DNA from: Pratylenchus scribneri
Lineage: Eukaryota; Nematoda; Chromadorea; Rhabditida; Pratylenchidae
Direction: 5' to 3'
DNA length: 64,000 nucleotides
Assembly: GCA_030063045.1 (NCBI GenBank)
Contig: JAQSEB010000050.1
Span: 1,426,001-1,490,000 of the forward strand
In this document: positions 47,618-60,600 of the stretch, one piece after another
Layout: every line of letters starts with the position of its first letter
How positions within the stretch are numbered: position 1 is the stretch's first letter
Translations under genes and position numbers: made by a program
The notes under the pieces: generated by a model
Told to the model about the DNA's origin: nothing
Seen by the model: only the letters and a program-made list of their open reading frames with translations
The model's database searches: none

Positions 47618-47935
47618 GTTGTTGTAAAATCTTTCCTCTTCCTCCCCCATCCAAATATCCATCATATTTTGCTCTATTAAATTCATCCATTTTTGTGTGG
47701 AAACTTGAATCGAGAATAAAACACATATTGACCTTCACTTTTCAAAGTTTTTTGGTTTATTTTATTTGTATTAGGGAGACTTAAAAATAAATACGGACCA
47801 TGATGGGTTTATGTTTTCGAATGAAATAAAAAAATTGAATTAATTTCAAATTAAAATTTATTCACATTTATTAAATTGAGGAAATGTGTACTAGTTTGAC
47901 AAAAACCCGTTAAAAAATGCAAAAGGTGAAATATT

Positions 47936-50900
47936 TTATGAGAATGAACAAAATGAGCAAGTTCTACGGCATTCCCTCTTCATCGTTCCCTGAGAGTCGA
48001 TGCAAAGCCTCGGGTTATTTTTGAGCCAAATGCCACAATGTGGGACAGTATCTTCGCATTTTGCCACAGAATCCAATGAATTGGCATTGTCAACGACCAA
48101 AGAATGATGATTTTGGGTGGAGGCCGAATTGACCATCATCATTTCTCTGGGGAATGATGGAGAAATTGAACGTTTTGAGCCTGAAAATGAGTTAAATTTG
48201 ATGTAAATGAGTGGATTTATTGGACCTGCATTTGTCTGAACATTTGTTGATGCGTGGTTTTCAGTTGCTGCTTCACGCGTTACAGTCTCCAAAACGACCA
48301 TCACTCCGTCGAAAGTTTCGCGGGCAGTCTGAAAAGAAAATTCCACTTTAAATATTGTGATATGCCCTCAAGCCAAGTTGTCACCATTCATATTTAATAA
48401 CTCATTAAGCAGTGAAACAATTTTGATGATTTTAGTATTAAATTAAAGAGCAGACTTTTGGCTATCCAATGATATTAATTTTATTCAAATTGGTCTAGAA
48501 TTAGAGGAGTTATGCCCAAAAATCCAATGAAAGTTTTGTTAATCCATAGTAAAGGTCAATTATAAATGGTTGCCCAACTCTATCAATTTTGAACCAATTT
48601 AAATAAAATTAATATCATTTGATAGCCAAAATTCTGCTCTTTAATTTTATAATAAATTCATCAAAATTGGATCAGTCCTTGATGAGCTATTTTAAACGGC
48701 GACAAGTTGGGGAAATATTACAACGGAGTGGGATTTACCGGGATTAATTGTGCACGATCCAGGATGAAACCATTCCATGCTAAAATTGGGTTTTATACAA
48801 CCTCAATGCCACTTCTCCCTCTGTAAACCTACACCAATATGATGGTCGAAGTTCAATTGTGTAAGTGTATTTTATTTTGGCCGTCTCCTTTGCCCAATCC
48901 GCACTTCCTCCGGTGTAAGCATCTACGAAATATTAAATATTATTCAATAATTAATTCGGAAAGAATTACAAATTGTCTCGGGCCCTGTCCCATATTGGTA
49001 ATTTGTGCCAAATTTATCCGCAATTGCAATGACTGCACGCCGTGCAACGGATTTCTGTGTACAAAAATTTTTGTAATTCATTTAAACTGGAATGCAAACC
49101 AATTCCTCAACATCCGGTGGGTACATATGCTTTCGATGTGAATATGGGTAAATCCAAAGCTGAATAAAAAAATCGGGATATTTTTCGGTTTAAATAGGTT
49201 TCATTCCATCCATTTTGTTTAAGCCGGTTTTAATCAATTAGGTTTTTAAACCAGTTTCAAACAATCTTTTATAGGCCTGTAATGGAAAAATTTTTGGTAA
49301 AAATTTCTTTATATACCCTAATCAGCCTATATATAGCTCTAATCTAAGCTTTAAACCCAAGAGCCAGGTTGAAAAGCTAAAATTTAAGCATAATCCGAGG
49401 GTAAATTCTCAATGACAAACAATGACTAAGTAAGGGCCTTCCTTATTTGTCCTACCGTATCCTCCTCACTTTTTGCCTAATCGCCCCGTCACTCCTTCCT
49501 GTCAATCAAATACTGCCCCAATCTGCCTTTTTAAGCCAGCCCTTTTTCTCCTACATTACTTTTCCCCTTCACATAATTATTATTACATTTTCCCAAATTT
49601 ATATAAAAGTTTATTCGCCTCTAATTCCTATCTGTTCATCCCATTCATTAGGCCATTTGGGGCTTAATCCTCCGGCGAAGGCCCATTCTCATCCCAAATA
49701 TCCCAAAATTAGGATGAATATAAATGAATGCCCATTTCTAACCTGTGAATATGCATGCATTGTTATCATTGCCGGCACTCTGCCCCTCAAATCCGACCCC
49801 AAAATTGCATCACGGACTGCCCGCGTTTCGAGTTCGGAAAATGAATTTGCCCCGTGGAAAATTTCGGAACAAGGGAAAAAACTGGTGCCGGCCTCTAAAT
49901 AAAGAATTAAAATGAGAAAATATTCGTAATTTTTACCAGCAAATTTGAAGTCGAAATTTCTGTTCAAATCGACGCCCTATAAAATATGAATCAAAATTCA
50001 AGGTAATTTCTTCCATATTTCCGTCTACCTTGCAGCAACGTTGCCGATCCTCCCTGTCCGTCACGCAACGCTCTTTGGACCGATTTTTTCGCCACATTCT
50101 AACGGATGGATTCCTTGGCTCCTTTAATTATTCCATTTTTCATTAATTTGGATTTGTTTTTGCACCGATCGAGTGTATTCATAGCCATCCGGATTTAAGC
50201 AAGGGAAAATGAGAATGTCCACTTTTTCGAGGCATTTTAACAATCGTTGGTCATGTCCAAGTCGAATTTGATTGGCAATCTATGGAAAATGGAACTTAAT
50301 AAAAAATATTTATAAAAATTTTATTAAAATTTTAAAAAAAAATTCTATTTTAAAAAATTTATCAAAAATTTTTTGAAAATTTTCGAAAGAGGGAACCATC
50401 CAATTTTGAAAATTTGAGTTTCGGGTTCGAATCCGATGTAAGGAAAAAAATTTTTTTTGGACTGATCTACACTTTTATTTCCCAGTATATTTCTACACAA
50501 AATACGGTAATTGGACCAAAAAATAAACCAAAAAATTAAATTAATGTGAAAACGGACATAGAAAATGAAGTAGATGGCAGTGTGTACGGCAGTCCATTCC
50601 CTTGCATGGATTCCGGCATCAATCCAAACAATGGGCCGGCTCCGATCATTCGGTTGGCCAAATTGAATTCCCTGAATTGGTCGGCCTTCAATTCTGTGAG
50701 AATTTGATATATGATTTGAATGAATTAAATGAATGTGGATTGTGGGGGAATGTGATATGCCCCCAAGGCAATTTATCATAATTAAACAAAGAATGAACCA
50801 ATTTTGAAGTAGTATCAAATTAATGAAAAGACAAATGGTTATCCAATGATATTAAATTTAATTTAATTGGTTCAGAATTGATGAAGTTATGTACAAAAAC

Positions 50901-53419
50901 ATAAAATGGCCTTTTAGGCAAAACAGGCGGAATTATTTTGGGGCAAATTGGTGGAATTATTTTGGGGCAAATAGGCGGAATTATTTTGGGGCAAAATAGG
51001 CGGAATTATTTTGGGGCAAAATAGGCGGAATTATTTTGGGGCAAAATAGGCGGAATTATTTTGGGGCAAAATAGGCGGAATTATTTTGGGGCAAATAGGC
51101 GGAATTATTTTGGGGCAAATAGGCGGAATTATTTTGGGGCAAATAGGCGGAATTATTTTGGGGCAAAATAGGCGGAATTATTTTGGGGCAAAATAGGCGG
51201 AATTATTTTGGGGCAAAATAGGCGGAATTATTTTGGGGCAAAATAGGCGGAATTATTTTGGGGCAAAATAGGCGGAATTATTTTGGGGCAAATAGGCGGA
51301 ATTATTTTGGGGCAAATAGGCGGAATTATTTTGGGGCAAATAGGCGGAATTATTTTGGGGCAAAATAGGCGGAATTATTTTGGGGCAAAATAGGCGGAAT
51401 TATTTTGGGGCAAAATAGGCGGAATTATTTTGGGGCAAAATAGGCGGAATTATTTTGGGGCAAAATAGGCGGAATTATTTTGGGGCAAAATAGGCGGAAT
51501 TATTTTGGGGCAAATAGGCGGAATTATTTTGGGGCAAAATAGGCGGAATTATTTTGGGGCAAATTGGTGGAATTATTTTGGGGCAAATAGGCGGAATTAT
51601 GTTGGGGCAAATAGGCGGAATTATGTTGGGGCAAATAGGCGGAATTATTTTGGGGCAAATAGGCGGAATTATTTTGGGGCAAATTGGTGGAATTATTTTG
51701 GGGCAAATTGGTGGAATTATTTTGGGGCAAATTGGTGGAATTATTTAGAGTTTATCCTACCTTTTCAATCCTTAGAGTTTTTTAAATAAATTAATATCAT
51801 TTCATTACCAACCGCCTGCTCTCTTTAATTTGATAATAAAATCATTAAAATTGATTCACTCCTTGATGAATTATTATAAATGGCGACAATAAATTGAGTG
51901 GTTCCTGGAAGGTGGATTACGTCCATCCAATTGTTCGAAGCAGTGCCCTTGTTGGCATTGCATTTTGCACTCTTTGCATAAATGCGGTCATTTCCGTGTA
52001 ATCATAATATTCGCCCATCCTCAGTCCGAATCCATCAAATCTGCTTTCGGGCTCGTCACGGAGAATTTGTGCGGCCTCCAATAATTTTGAAAACTTCTGC
52101 CTTGCCGTTGGCTGGATTTCCTTCTCATCAATTAGCCTGTGTAAATGTAAATGTTACAAATGATAAAGAATTTTTCAGCTGATTCAGAATCGGCTAACCA
52201 ATTCTGAATTACTCTGATCAAAATAGTATAATGACTCGATTGTGTGTTGTGTCCAATGGTCATAATCACTCGTAGCATCCTAAATCATTGTTTTATGGCC
52301 CTAACTCTAATCCTATCCTTGCCCTAATCATGTTAAAACGGTTTAAAAACCCAATGTCCTAACTTAGGTTCAAATTAGCCAAATCAATTTGAAATCCTCT
52401 AAATAAAATCGATTCGGACGAATCGAAAAGTCATAGGTCAAGTCTTTATGATAACTAGAATTAGAACATTCTGAATTTGGAATCCGCTGACGATTCGGTA
52501 TCGTCTACCATATAAATAAGAATATCATCATAAATGGCTTTAGGGAAAATACCTACTTTGATAAATCATCCACCAGCACTTTTGCCTCAATTTGGAATTT
52601 TTGTAGAAATCGAAGAAAATGCATTCCATTTTGTTGCGCATCAATCATTACATCGGCGGTGGAATTCACAGTTGGAGGTGGGAGCCAAAAATCAATCTAC
52701 ACTTGAATGAATTTTTGAATATTAATGAAAAATTAATTAAAAATTGAATTTCACACAATTCCAAATTGTTCCATTCGATTCAGCTCCTCCAATTGCTCAA
52801 TACTGTTTGGTTTAATTTGGTACACTTTGTAGCGTCTGAATTCAAAAAGTGGTTTAAGCAATTTCAAAGGATAATATTGAAAATGTCAATTATCGAAAAA
52901 GAATGTAGCCAAATTAATTATAATGGTTTATCCTCCATTCCAAAACTACCCAAAATTGGATAGAGCTGGTCAAGATGCATTGAATGATATATAATTTGTT
53001 ATGGTTTGGTCAACAATTAAAGGGTATTAAACGGTTTAAACCCAGTTTGATTTAATGGTTCGAAACTAAGTTAGAATTGGTTAAACCTAAGCCAAACTCT
53101 AATAGTCAAATGATGTGCATTGATAAGATTTCTTGATTCGGTAGAAGAAGTTATGGTGAGTCCAAAAGAAACCAAATTAGGCGCAATTCCTCCAAAGTTC
53201 CCTAGGACAAACCACTGAACTATTAAAAATAATTTTCGACATTTTCAGTAGTTTATTTGGTAATTTAAATATTTCCCATATCCAGAGGACCAAGACCAAC
53301 CCATTATTGAAATTTTCATTTCCATTGGCAAATTGGATGAACCAATGGAAGGCTAATAGGATTAGGGCCATCAATGTTCCACCATCATGAATTACTGTCT
53401 GGAGGCCGGCTAACATCAT
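47936..53419 (-). CDS. M14 zinc carboxypeptidase with propeptide and C-terminal ShK domain, 15 exons, about 570 aa
   Basis: Exons 53301-53419, 52757-52835, 52557-52696, 51921-52136, 50558-50693, 50166-50279, 50029-50121, 49937-49976, 49743-49894, 49100-49159, 48970-49054, 48833-48922, 48739-48779, 48226-48328, 47936-48180; all phases close. An A/B-type metallocarboxypeptidase that should trim C-terminal residues of extracellular peptides. Seen: hydrophobic leader (LMALILLAFHWFIQFANG), propeptide (RYKVYQIKPNSIEQLEELNR onward), zinc ligands H214 and E217 in GIHAREW, MWRKNRS, GVDLNRNFDF, third zinc ligand H359 in MHAYSQ, the Tyr region YAYTGGSADW and catalytic E435 in YTIELRP. A Ser/Asn-rich linker leads to a six-Cys ShK domain (about 531-567; CEDTVPHC ... 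CRRTCSFC). This arrangement is known in nematode carboxypeptidases such as SURO-1. Confidence 0.9.
48405..48710. repeat. Foldback family B copy in carboxypeptidase intron 13
   Basis: Left arm TTTTGATGATTTTAGTATTA, AATTAAAGAGCAGACTTTTG, GGCTATCCAATGATATTAAT; right arm ATTAATATCATTTGATAGCC, AAAATTCTGCTCTTTAATTT in inverted orientation. Confidence 0.7.
49430..49695. repeat. Copy 3 of the roughly 270-bp dispersed repeat in carboxypeptidase intron 9
   Basis: Blocks CTCACTTTTTGCCTAATCGC, ATCAAATACTGCCCCAATCT and TAGGCCATTTGGGGCTTAAT ... GGCGAAGGCCC match 6505-6790 and 7650-7945. Confidence 0.6.
50410..50445 (+). repeat. tRNA-T-arm-like repeat fragment in carboxypeptidase intron 5
   Basis: Reads TTTCGGGTTCGAATCCGATG, an exact B-box with the family's left flank. 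Confidence 0.5.
50795..51890. repeat. Foldback family B element split by an internal minisatellite, carboxypeptidase intron 4
   Basis: The left half (50805-50920: AGTATCAAATTAATGAAAAG, GGTTATCCAATGATATTAAA) and the right half (51775-51890: ATTAATATCATTTCATTACC, CTGCTCTCTTTAATTTGATA, AAAATCATTAAAATTG) are the inverted arms of family B. Between them, where other copies have about 100 bp of loop, lies the array 50925-51745. Confidence 0.7.
50925..51745. repeat. Minisatellite type 1 array (reverse orientation) in carboxypeptidase intron 4
   Basis: About 33 units reading AGGCGGAATTATTTTGGGGC plus AAAAT, with a TTGGTGGAATT variant clustered at both ends and an ATGTTGGGG variant in the right part. 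Confidence 0.95.
52910..53165. repeat. Dispersed repeat F in carboxypeptidase intron 1
   Basis: Shares CCCAAAATTGGATAGAGCTG, GCATTGAATG, TATATAATTTGTTATGG, GGTATTAAACGGTTTAAACC and AACTAAGTTAGAATTGGTTA with 57750-57860 and 59645-59925. Confidence 0.55.
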
Positions 53420-54601
53420 TGTTGTTATTAACCCACACCAGCAAAGATGGCCGATTGCTCTACTGATCGACGGGAATGGAAGCCGCCGTATAGCTAATAA
53501 AGAAAATCAAATAACCTAATAAAAAATTGCTGCAATAAGCGATAAGCGGATTATTGTTTTTTTTTCTGATATAGATGAATGGGAGGAGATGATTTTGATG
53601 GTATCCTGAGGCATAAAAATGAACAGAATTATGGAATAAAAGTACCCCCGAACGATTGTGAATGAGTAGGCAGATGAATTGAATGAAGGTGGAAAAGTAA
53701 TATGGAATGGGTGAACGGCGGGTGGCGCAATTCGGGGCACGTAGACGACGACGGGGGTGCGCAATAATTATTAACTTTCACCGCTGTCGTCCCCAGCGGC
53801 AGAACAGAAACTCTTCTCTCCGATCAGAAAATGTGTATTCGGTTTAATGACCCTACCTTTTTTTATCATTTCCCGAAAAAAATGGAGAAATGAAGTGGTG
53901 TAAAATTAACAAAATGAAAATAATTTGGATCTCTTTAGAGCAAATTCAACCAATTTAGGGTGCATTTTTGGTCCCAAATCAGCAATAAAGACAACTCCAA
54001 TTCCACCCCAGCAGCATCTTCACTTTTCAATTCAACCACCTTTTCATTAACCCGACATCGTCTGCCTCCTAATGATTGAGCAAATCAATCAAATTGACTT
54101 TCCATTTCCACCATTTTCCTTTCAAATGTTGATGAGAGTGAAATGAGATATTTAATTAAACCTAATAAGTGGAAAAGTATTTAGACTTTCAATTGAAAAG
54201 TTATTTGGAATTGGAAGGGCGAATAAGTTGACTCAAGGTCATCTAAAACTTCTCGATGAAAATTTCAAACGAGTTGCTAAATTTTCCTTGCTTCTTCCCG
54301 CCGAGCAACATATTGTTGCCCTGCCTTTTTTGTGTCCCAATTGCCGCTTATTCTTTTTGTTCCGCTTACAAACATGTATTATTGTCTATGTCCCGTCCGT
54401 TCTTTCCATTGTCATCATTCATCAAGAAAGAATTGTTCAAATGAATTGAGTCTCTTTCCCTTTCCCTACCCAAAAATAGAAGAATGTTAATTACAAAAAT
54501 AGTAATAAAAAATTTATTTTTATGGAAAAAATGATTGGTAAAAAATAAAAAGGAAGGTTGCATTTGTGTAATATTTTTATAAATTAAAAACATGTATAAT
54601 G
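53420..54601. other. Intergenic between carboxypeptidase start and CTR9 3' end
   Basis: Presumed carboxypeptidase promoter. Open frames at 53516-53764 (-) and 54228-54449 (+) lack splice context or family resemblance. No shared repeat recognised. Confidence 0.4.
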
Positions 54602-57600
54602 TTAATCAGACTCTTCTTCTTCGCTGCTCGACTTTGCTTCATCAGTCGGGTTTTGTTGTTCAATTGTTGCTTCTTCAGCTTCTTCCCCCACATTTCCATT
54701 TTCTTCTTGATCAACATGTTCCGCTGCTTCACTGCTTGAATCCCTTTCTTCTCCTGACACGGCATTGGCATCTTTTTGTTGATCATCTTCATGGAGTTCT
54801 TCCTCCTCATTGGCAGAATGTTGTTCTTGAATGGCTTCTCCATCACCATCCTCGCTCTTTTCTTTTTCTTCTTCTTCCTGTTGTTCAGTAGATGAAGATT
54901 CAGCCGATGATTCATCGGATGCTGGAAATGAAATGATTGTGATTTGTTTTTAAAAAAGTTTGTGTTTAAGCTTTCCAAACATTAGATTTTTTCTTATTAA
55001 TTTTGTGTTTTTTAGTTTTTGTTTTTTCTTGCAAACGTTTATAAAACATTGTGTTTTTGTTTCGCAAACATTTGTAAAACATTTTGTTTTTGTTTCGCAA
55101 ACATAAACATTTTGTTTTTGTTTCCCAAACAGTTGTAAAACATTTTGTTGTTTTTGTTTCCCAAACATTTGTAAAACATTTTGATTTTGTTTCCCAAACA
55201 TTTGAAACATTTTGTTTTTGTTTCCCAAACATTTGTAAAACATTTTGTTGTTTTTGTTTCCAAAACATTTGTAAAACATTTTGTTTTTGATTCCCAAACA
55301 TTTGTAAAACATTTTGTTTTTGTTTCCCAAACATTTGTAAAACATTTTGTTGTTTTTGTTTCCCAAACATTTGTAAAACATTTTGTTGTTTTTGTTTCCC
55401 AAACATTTGTAAAACATTTTGTTGTTTTTATTTCCCAAACATTTGTAAAACATTTTGTTGTTTTTGTTTCCCAAACATTTGTAAAACATTTTGTTGTTTT
55501 TGTTTCCCAAACATTTGTAAAACATTTTGTTGTTTTTGTTTCCCAAACATTTGTAAAACATTTTGTTTTTGTTTCCCAAACATTTGTAAAACATTTTGTT
55601 GTTTTTATTTCCCAAACATTTGTAAAACATTTTGTTTTTGATTCCCAAACATTTGTAAAACATTTTGTTTTTGTTTCCCAAACATTTGTAAAACATCTTG
55701 TTGTTTTTATTTCCCAAACATTTGTAAAACATTTTGTGTTTTCTTCCTAAATATGTGTAAAACGTAAAACATTTTGTGTTTTCTTCCTAAATATGTGTAA
55801 AACATGGTGTTTTTGTTTCTCAAATATTTGTAATCAATCTCAAATATTTTTTCCTATTCTAAACATTTTGTATTTTTGTTTTCTAAACATTCAGCTTTCA
55901 GCACTTACATTTATTCTGTGGCTCCGGTCTTGATTCATCCATTTTTTCAATTGTATCATCTGCTTCGGATTTCTCTTCTTCCGATTCATTGGCTTTCTCT
56001 TCCTCTTGTTCTGCTGGTTGTTGCTCTTTTTCATCATCGCTTCCATCACTTTTTGCTGTTTGCGGTCCAGGAGAAGGAGAAGATGATGAAGAATCGTCAG
56101 AAGATGACAAATATGCTTTACTCTTGACTAAAATAGAATTTCTGATTAACTATCATAAAAATATTAAACCCACTTTTTCCACGCAATCTCGCCGGTACTT
56201 GCTCATCCATTTCCCGCTCAATTCTCTTTCGCTCTTTGATTTTGGCCTTTCTTCGCTTCCTTTCAGCCGAAGGACCTTCCTCCATGTTTTCATCGCTGCT
56301 TTCACCGCCAATTCCACCCTTTTCTGGACGTCGTTTTCCTTTGGCCTTTTTCCGACCTGTCAATGCCATTTCATCTTCTCCGCCAGCATAATCGCCCAAA
56401 TCGGAACTATCGTTGACGAAATCCTCCCTCTCTTCGTCTTCTCTTCGTTTCCTTCCAACTGGTCGAGGTCGTTTTTCTTCTCTTACCTTAAAAAAGCAAA
56501 TAAGTTCATCAGTTATTTAAATAACTCCAACCTCTTTCAATTTTAGTATTTCCTTTGTTTTGTCCACAAATTCTTGGCGCATTTGTTTCAGCTTGTTCAA
56601 TTCCTCTTCCCTCTCTCGTAATCTTTTTTCTTCTTCCGCCTTTTGTTGCGCAATGAGCATTTGCCTTTGTTGTTCTTTCAGCTCTCGTTGCCGTCTTTCC
56701 TTTTCATCCTTTTCTTGGGCTCTTTCCAAATAAATTTTTGCTTGTTTCAACAAATCAGTGCAAGATTGTGCTTCATTTGCGCAAACCGTCCGACTGATAT
56801 ATTTGGCCCGGGCCACCACTTCAGCGGGTGTTCCGGCGATGTGTTTGAAGGTCCTGAAAATTTCAGAGTATTTTTTATAAAAATAAATAATATTAAACCT
56901 TTCCGAAATCTTCAGGTCTTCAACTGCACTTGTCACCACAGCCAGCGTGGACTTTTCATCTTTCAGCACTTGTTTTGCAATTTTTTGAAGGACGACCGCG
57001 TGATTGAATCGATGGATTAATTTGTCGGGTTCTTCCATAATTATCTGCAAAGACTTATTTTTTGTATAAGATTTTATTATAAAAATACTAATAATGTTTC
57101 GGATGATTGTTTTCATTTTTTGATGAATTTTTGGACATATTTTACTTATTTTGGCACTATTTTGAGGAAAAATTTCATTAAAAATGCAAAAAAAGGTCAA
57201 AAATTACCTATTTCAACGTTCTCTAAACTTATTTTGGAAAATATTTTGCTACTTTTTGACCTAAAAATCCATTCCCAAATTAAATAATGACGGAATAAAC
57301 CTTTTCAATACAATCGCGGCATTCCGCCAATTTGTCCGATTTCCAATATGCCCTTGCAATGTATCCCAGCAATTGCATATCCGCTTGTCGTCCAAATTTT
57401 GCCATACAATTTTTGTACATTTGAAGGGCACTGACATATTGCTTTTGTTCCATGTAAATGTGCGCAATGTTAATCCAAACATCCGGAAAGTCGGCGGTTG
57501 CCTCCCGGACTTGTGAGAAAATATCGCGGGCGTCGAGTACATTCCCCTTGTGGGCCATAACACATCCAATGCCATTTGCGGCCCAAATATTATGGGAACG

Positions 57601-60600
57601 TAGTTTGAGCACTTTGGTGTAGTAGCTGAGTGCGCGTTCTCGATGTTGGACATCCTAAATTATAAATTTTGAACATAAAAAGGTTAATATTAAATTTGTC
57701 AAAAAATAGTAAATTTCGTCAAAAAATAATAAGTTTATAAATTCACAAATAAAAACCCAAAATTGGAAAGAGCTGGTAAAAGATGCATTGAATTTGAATG
57801 GTATATAATTTGTTATGGCTTGTTCAACAATTAAAGGGTTTTAGTGGTTCAAATTTATTTTAAAAAAAAAGTATTTGCCGCCACTGGGTATCGATTATCG
57901 AACTCTCGACCTAAAGAGGACCTGCTGGGCAGCTTAACCAACTGAGCTACATTGTACTCAAACTCTCCGGAATTTTAATTTTTTTTTCAAATTTAATATT
58001 TTCATTTAAATAATGTAAAAATTATGTCCCACCTTTTCGTGTGTTTTTGATGAGAACAACATTTCCAGCCAAATATTTCCTAGCGCCACAAAACTGTACA
58101 CATCCGAATTGTTTGTCAGTTTGAGAATGTGTTCAAATTTCTTCTGGGCCGGTCCCCATTCCTCTTTGGCCATATGCATATTCCCAATTAGGGTCCATGG
58201 GTCGGGATGTGTTGGATTGATGGACATTGACTCCTTGAACAGCAATGAGGCATGATGCAAGTCGCCTTTGTTCCGCACCAAACATCCCAATCGGAGAATA
58301 CCTGAACATTGTTGAATTTAATTAATTAAATAGATTAGTCAACAATATTGACTAGGGAGCAAATTTTTCCTTTTTGACCTATTATATTTAATGGTACTCA
58401 AATTTGATGGGAAAAGGAAAATAAATAAATTTTTTGAGTTTTTATTTCAATTTTTGAACTATTTTGATTTATTTTAACTATTATGGCTTTTTTGGTGGGA
58501 AAATTTCACCAGAAAAATAAAAACTAAAAATCACATGAGGTTCCCAAAAAGTGACCAGTTTTACGAAAACCTGGTAATATTAGCGAGTTTAACTATTTTT
58601 TAAAAAATTTTTTCATAGAAATGTATTGTAGAATGTGTAAAAATATGTAATAAAAGTGAAAACGAAGCCCGAAAAAAATTATTGTCCTCTGAGCGGATTC
58701 GAACCCGAGACCTAAATTTTGCAAAGTTGAAGGGCACCAATTAGGATTGAAAATCTTCAAAATAATTTTTTATGGCAAAATCTTCATTACAATGGTAATT
58801 TAATTGATTAAAAACACTTACAATCCATATAATTTGGTCGCTGCCTGATAATACTTCTGTACAACTTTTCCGCCTCATCATATAGGCACATTTGCTCATT
58901 GACTCGGCCCAAATTATAGCTAATTGTTATGAACAGGGCGGTGGCCTCATCATTCAAATTTTCGGCGCCTTCGGCCAAAATGCAATCCCTGGCCTCTTGG
59001 AAATATTTCTAAACATAAAAATTATTTAAATATTAATTGAAATTGACCAACCAAAGCCTCATCATATTGTGAGAGCATAAAGTAGAGTGAGCCGGTGTTG
59101 TTTAAAATTTCCGCCGGAATATCCACTCCAATGTCATTTTTCAACAAATCTGCCACTCTCAAGTACAGTTTCAGTGATTCTTGTGCATCCAGCTGTTCCA
59201 AAAGTTGAGCCAATTCGATCAGCGCTTCCACCGGTGGTTTATCGGTTTGACTGTCCACAACCTTCTTCAAATATTCCTTCGCTTTTTCCCGTCGTTCCAC
59301 CATCACTTTCGGGTCTTTATGCTGAACATTCACATAGAGTGAGCCCAAAGTGGCCAACGTGTCCAAATCGTTGGGTGCCATTTTCAGCACTTTTTCAAAG
59401 GAGGAAATTGCCTAAAAATTTGTTTTAAATTTTATTAATGTAAAAAATATTTATTTTACTTGTTCATATTCCTGTCGATATATTTGCACTTGGCCCAGTC
59501 CATAATAGGGAAGGACAAATTTTGGATGGCAGAGGGTTGTGGCTTGATAATAAAATTGGAAAGCATGATGGTAGTCTTCCTTTTTGTGATAACATCGAGC
59601 CTGGAAAATAATTAATTTGGTTAATTAAGAATAGCATTTATTTTTATTTGTCAAAACAATTATAATGGTTTAATGTGGGTTTGGTCCTACATTCACAAAT
59701 CAAATATACCCAAAATTGGATAGATCTGGTAAAACGCATTGAATGGTATATAATTTGGGTTGGTCAAAATTAAAAGGTATTAAACGGTTTAAACCAATTT
59801 TTGGTTTAGTGGTTTAAAACTAAGTTAGAATTAGTTACATACTATGTAAGTCAAAACATTATAAAATGATGCGAATTGATAAGATTTATTGATTGGGTAA
59901 AGATTTATGAGTCTAGATTAAATTTAAAAAAATTTAAATTAAAATCACTAACCATGTGATACATGCTCTCCGCCCTCATTGCATCATTGTCCGCCAATTG
60001 ATGGGCAACTTGTGCCAAATGATGTGTTTTTTCAATGTCCTAAAGCACTCAAAAATAATTTTAAAAATATATTTTATTAACCATTTTATAAAAGAAATGA
60101 TTTGCCAAATGGTTGAGCACCATTGGATTTTCGGGTTCATTTGCGTAGGCCAACGACAGTGCTTGAATGCCATTTCGGATTCCTTCCGGTGCCCCAGTGT
60201 TCAAATCCAAGATTGCCAGTGCAATAATTGATGGAACATTGGAATTGTCAATTTGGAGGGCGCGTTCAAAGGCCAATCTTAATTGATTTAATTAATTAAT
60301 TTACATTGATTTTGTGAGAATATGTGATAACAATAGAGCTTAGAATAGCAGTATTTTGTCATTAAATATATTGTAGAATGTATTAAAATGGTAACCAAGA
60401 CTAAAAAAAATTAGGGTCCTCGGAGCGGATTCGAACCCGAGACCTAAATTCAACAAAGATAGGGTCCTCTTTTGGTCGAAAATTTTCAAAAATTTTTGGG
60501 TCAAGAAATATCCTAAAAATGCATAAAGTGCTTAAGAAATCCCCGAAAATAACTTCCCTCTGACTGAGGGAGATCGAACCCGAGACCTAAAAATTTTCCT

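Noticed and set aside
53516..53764. Minus-strand frame upstream of the carboxypeptidase
   Set aside because: No in-phase junction to the carboxypeptidase exons, which already start with their own signal sequence.
57875..57956. Functional tRNA gene
   Set aside because: Acceptor and T-stems do not pair; only A-box and loop motifs remain.
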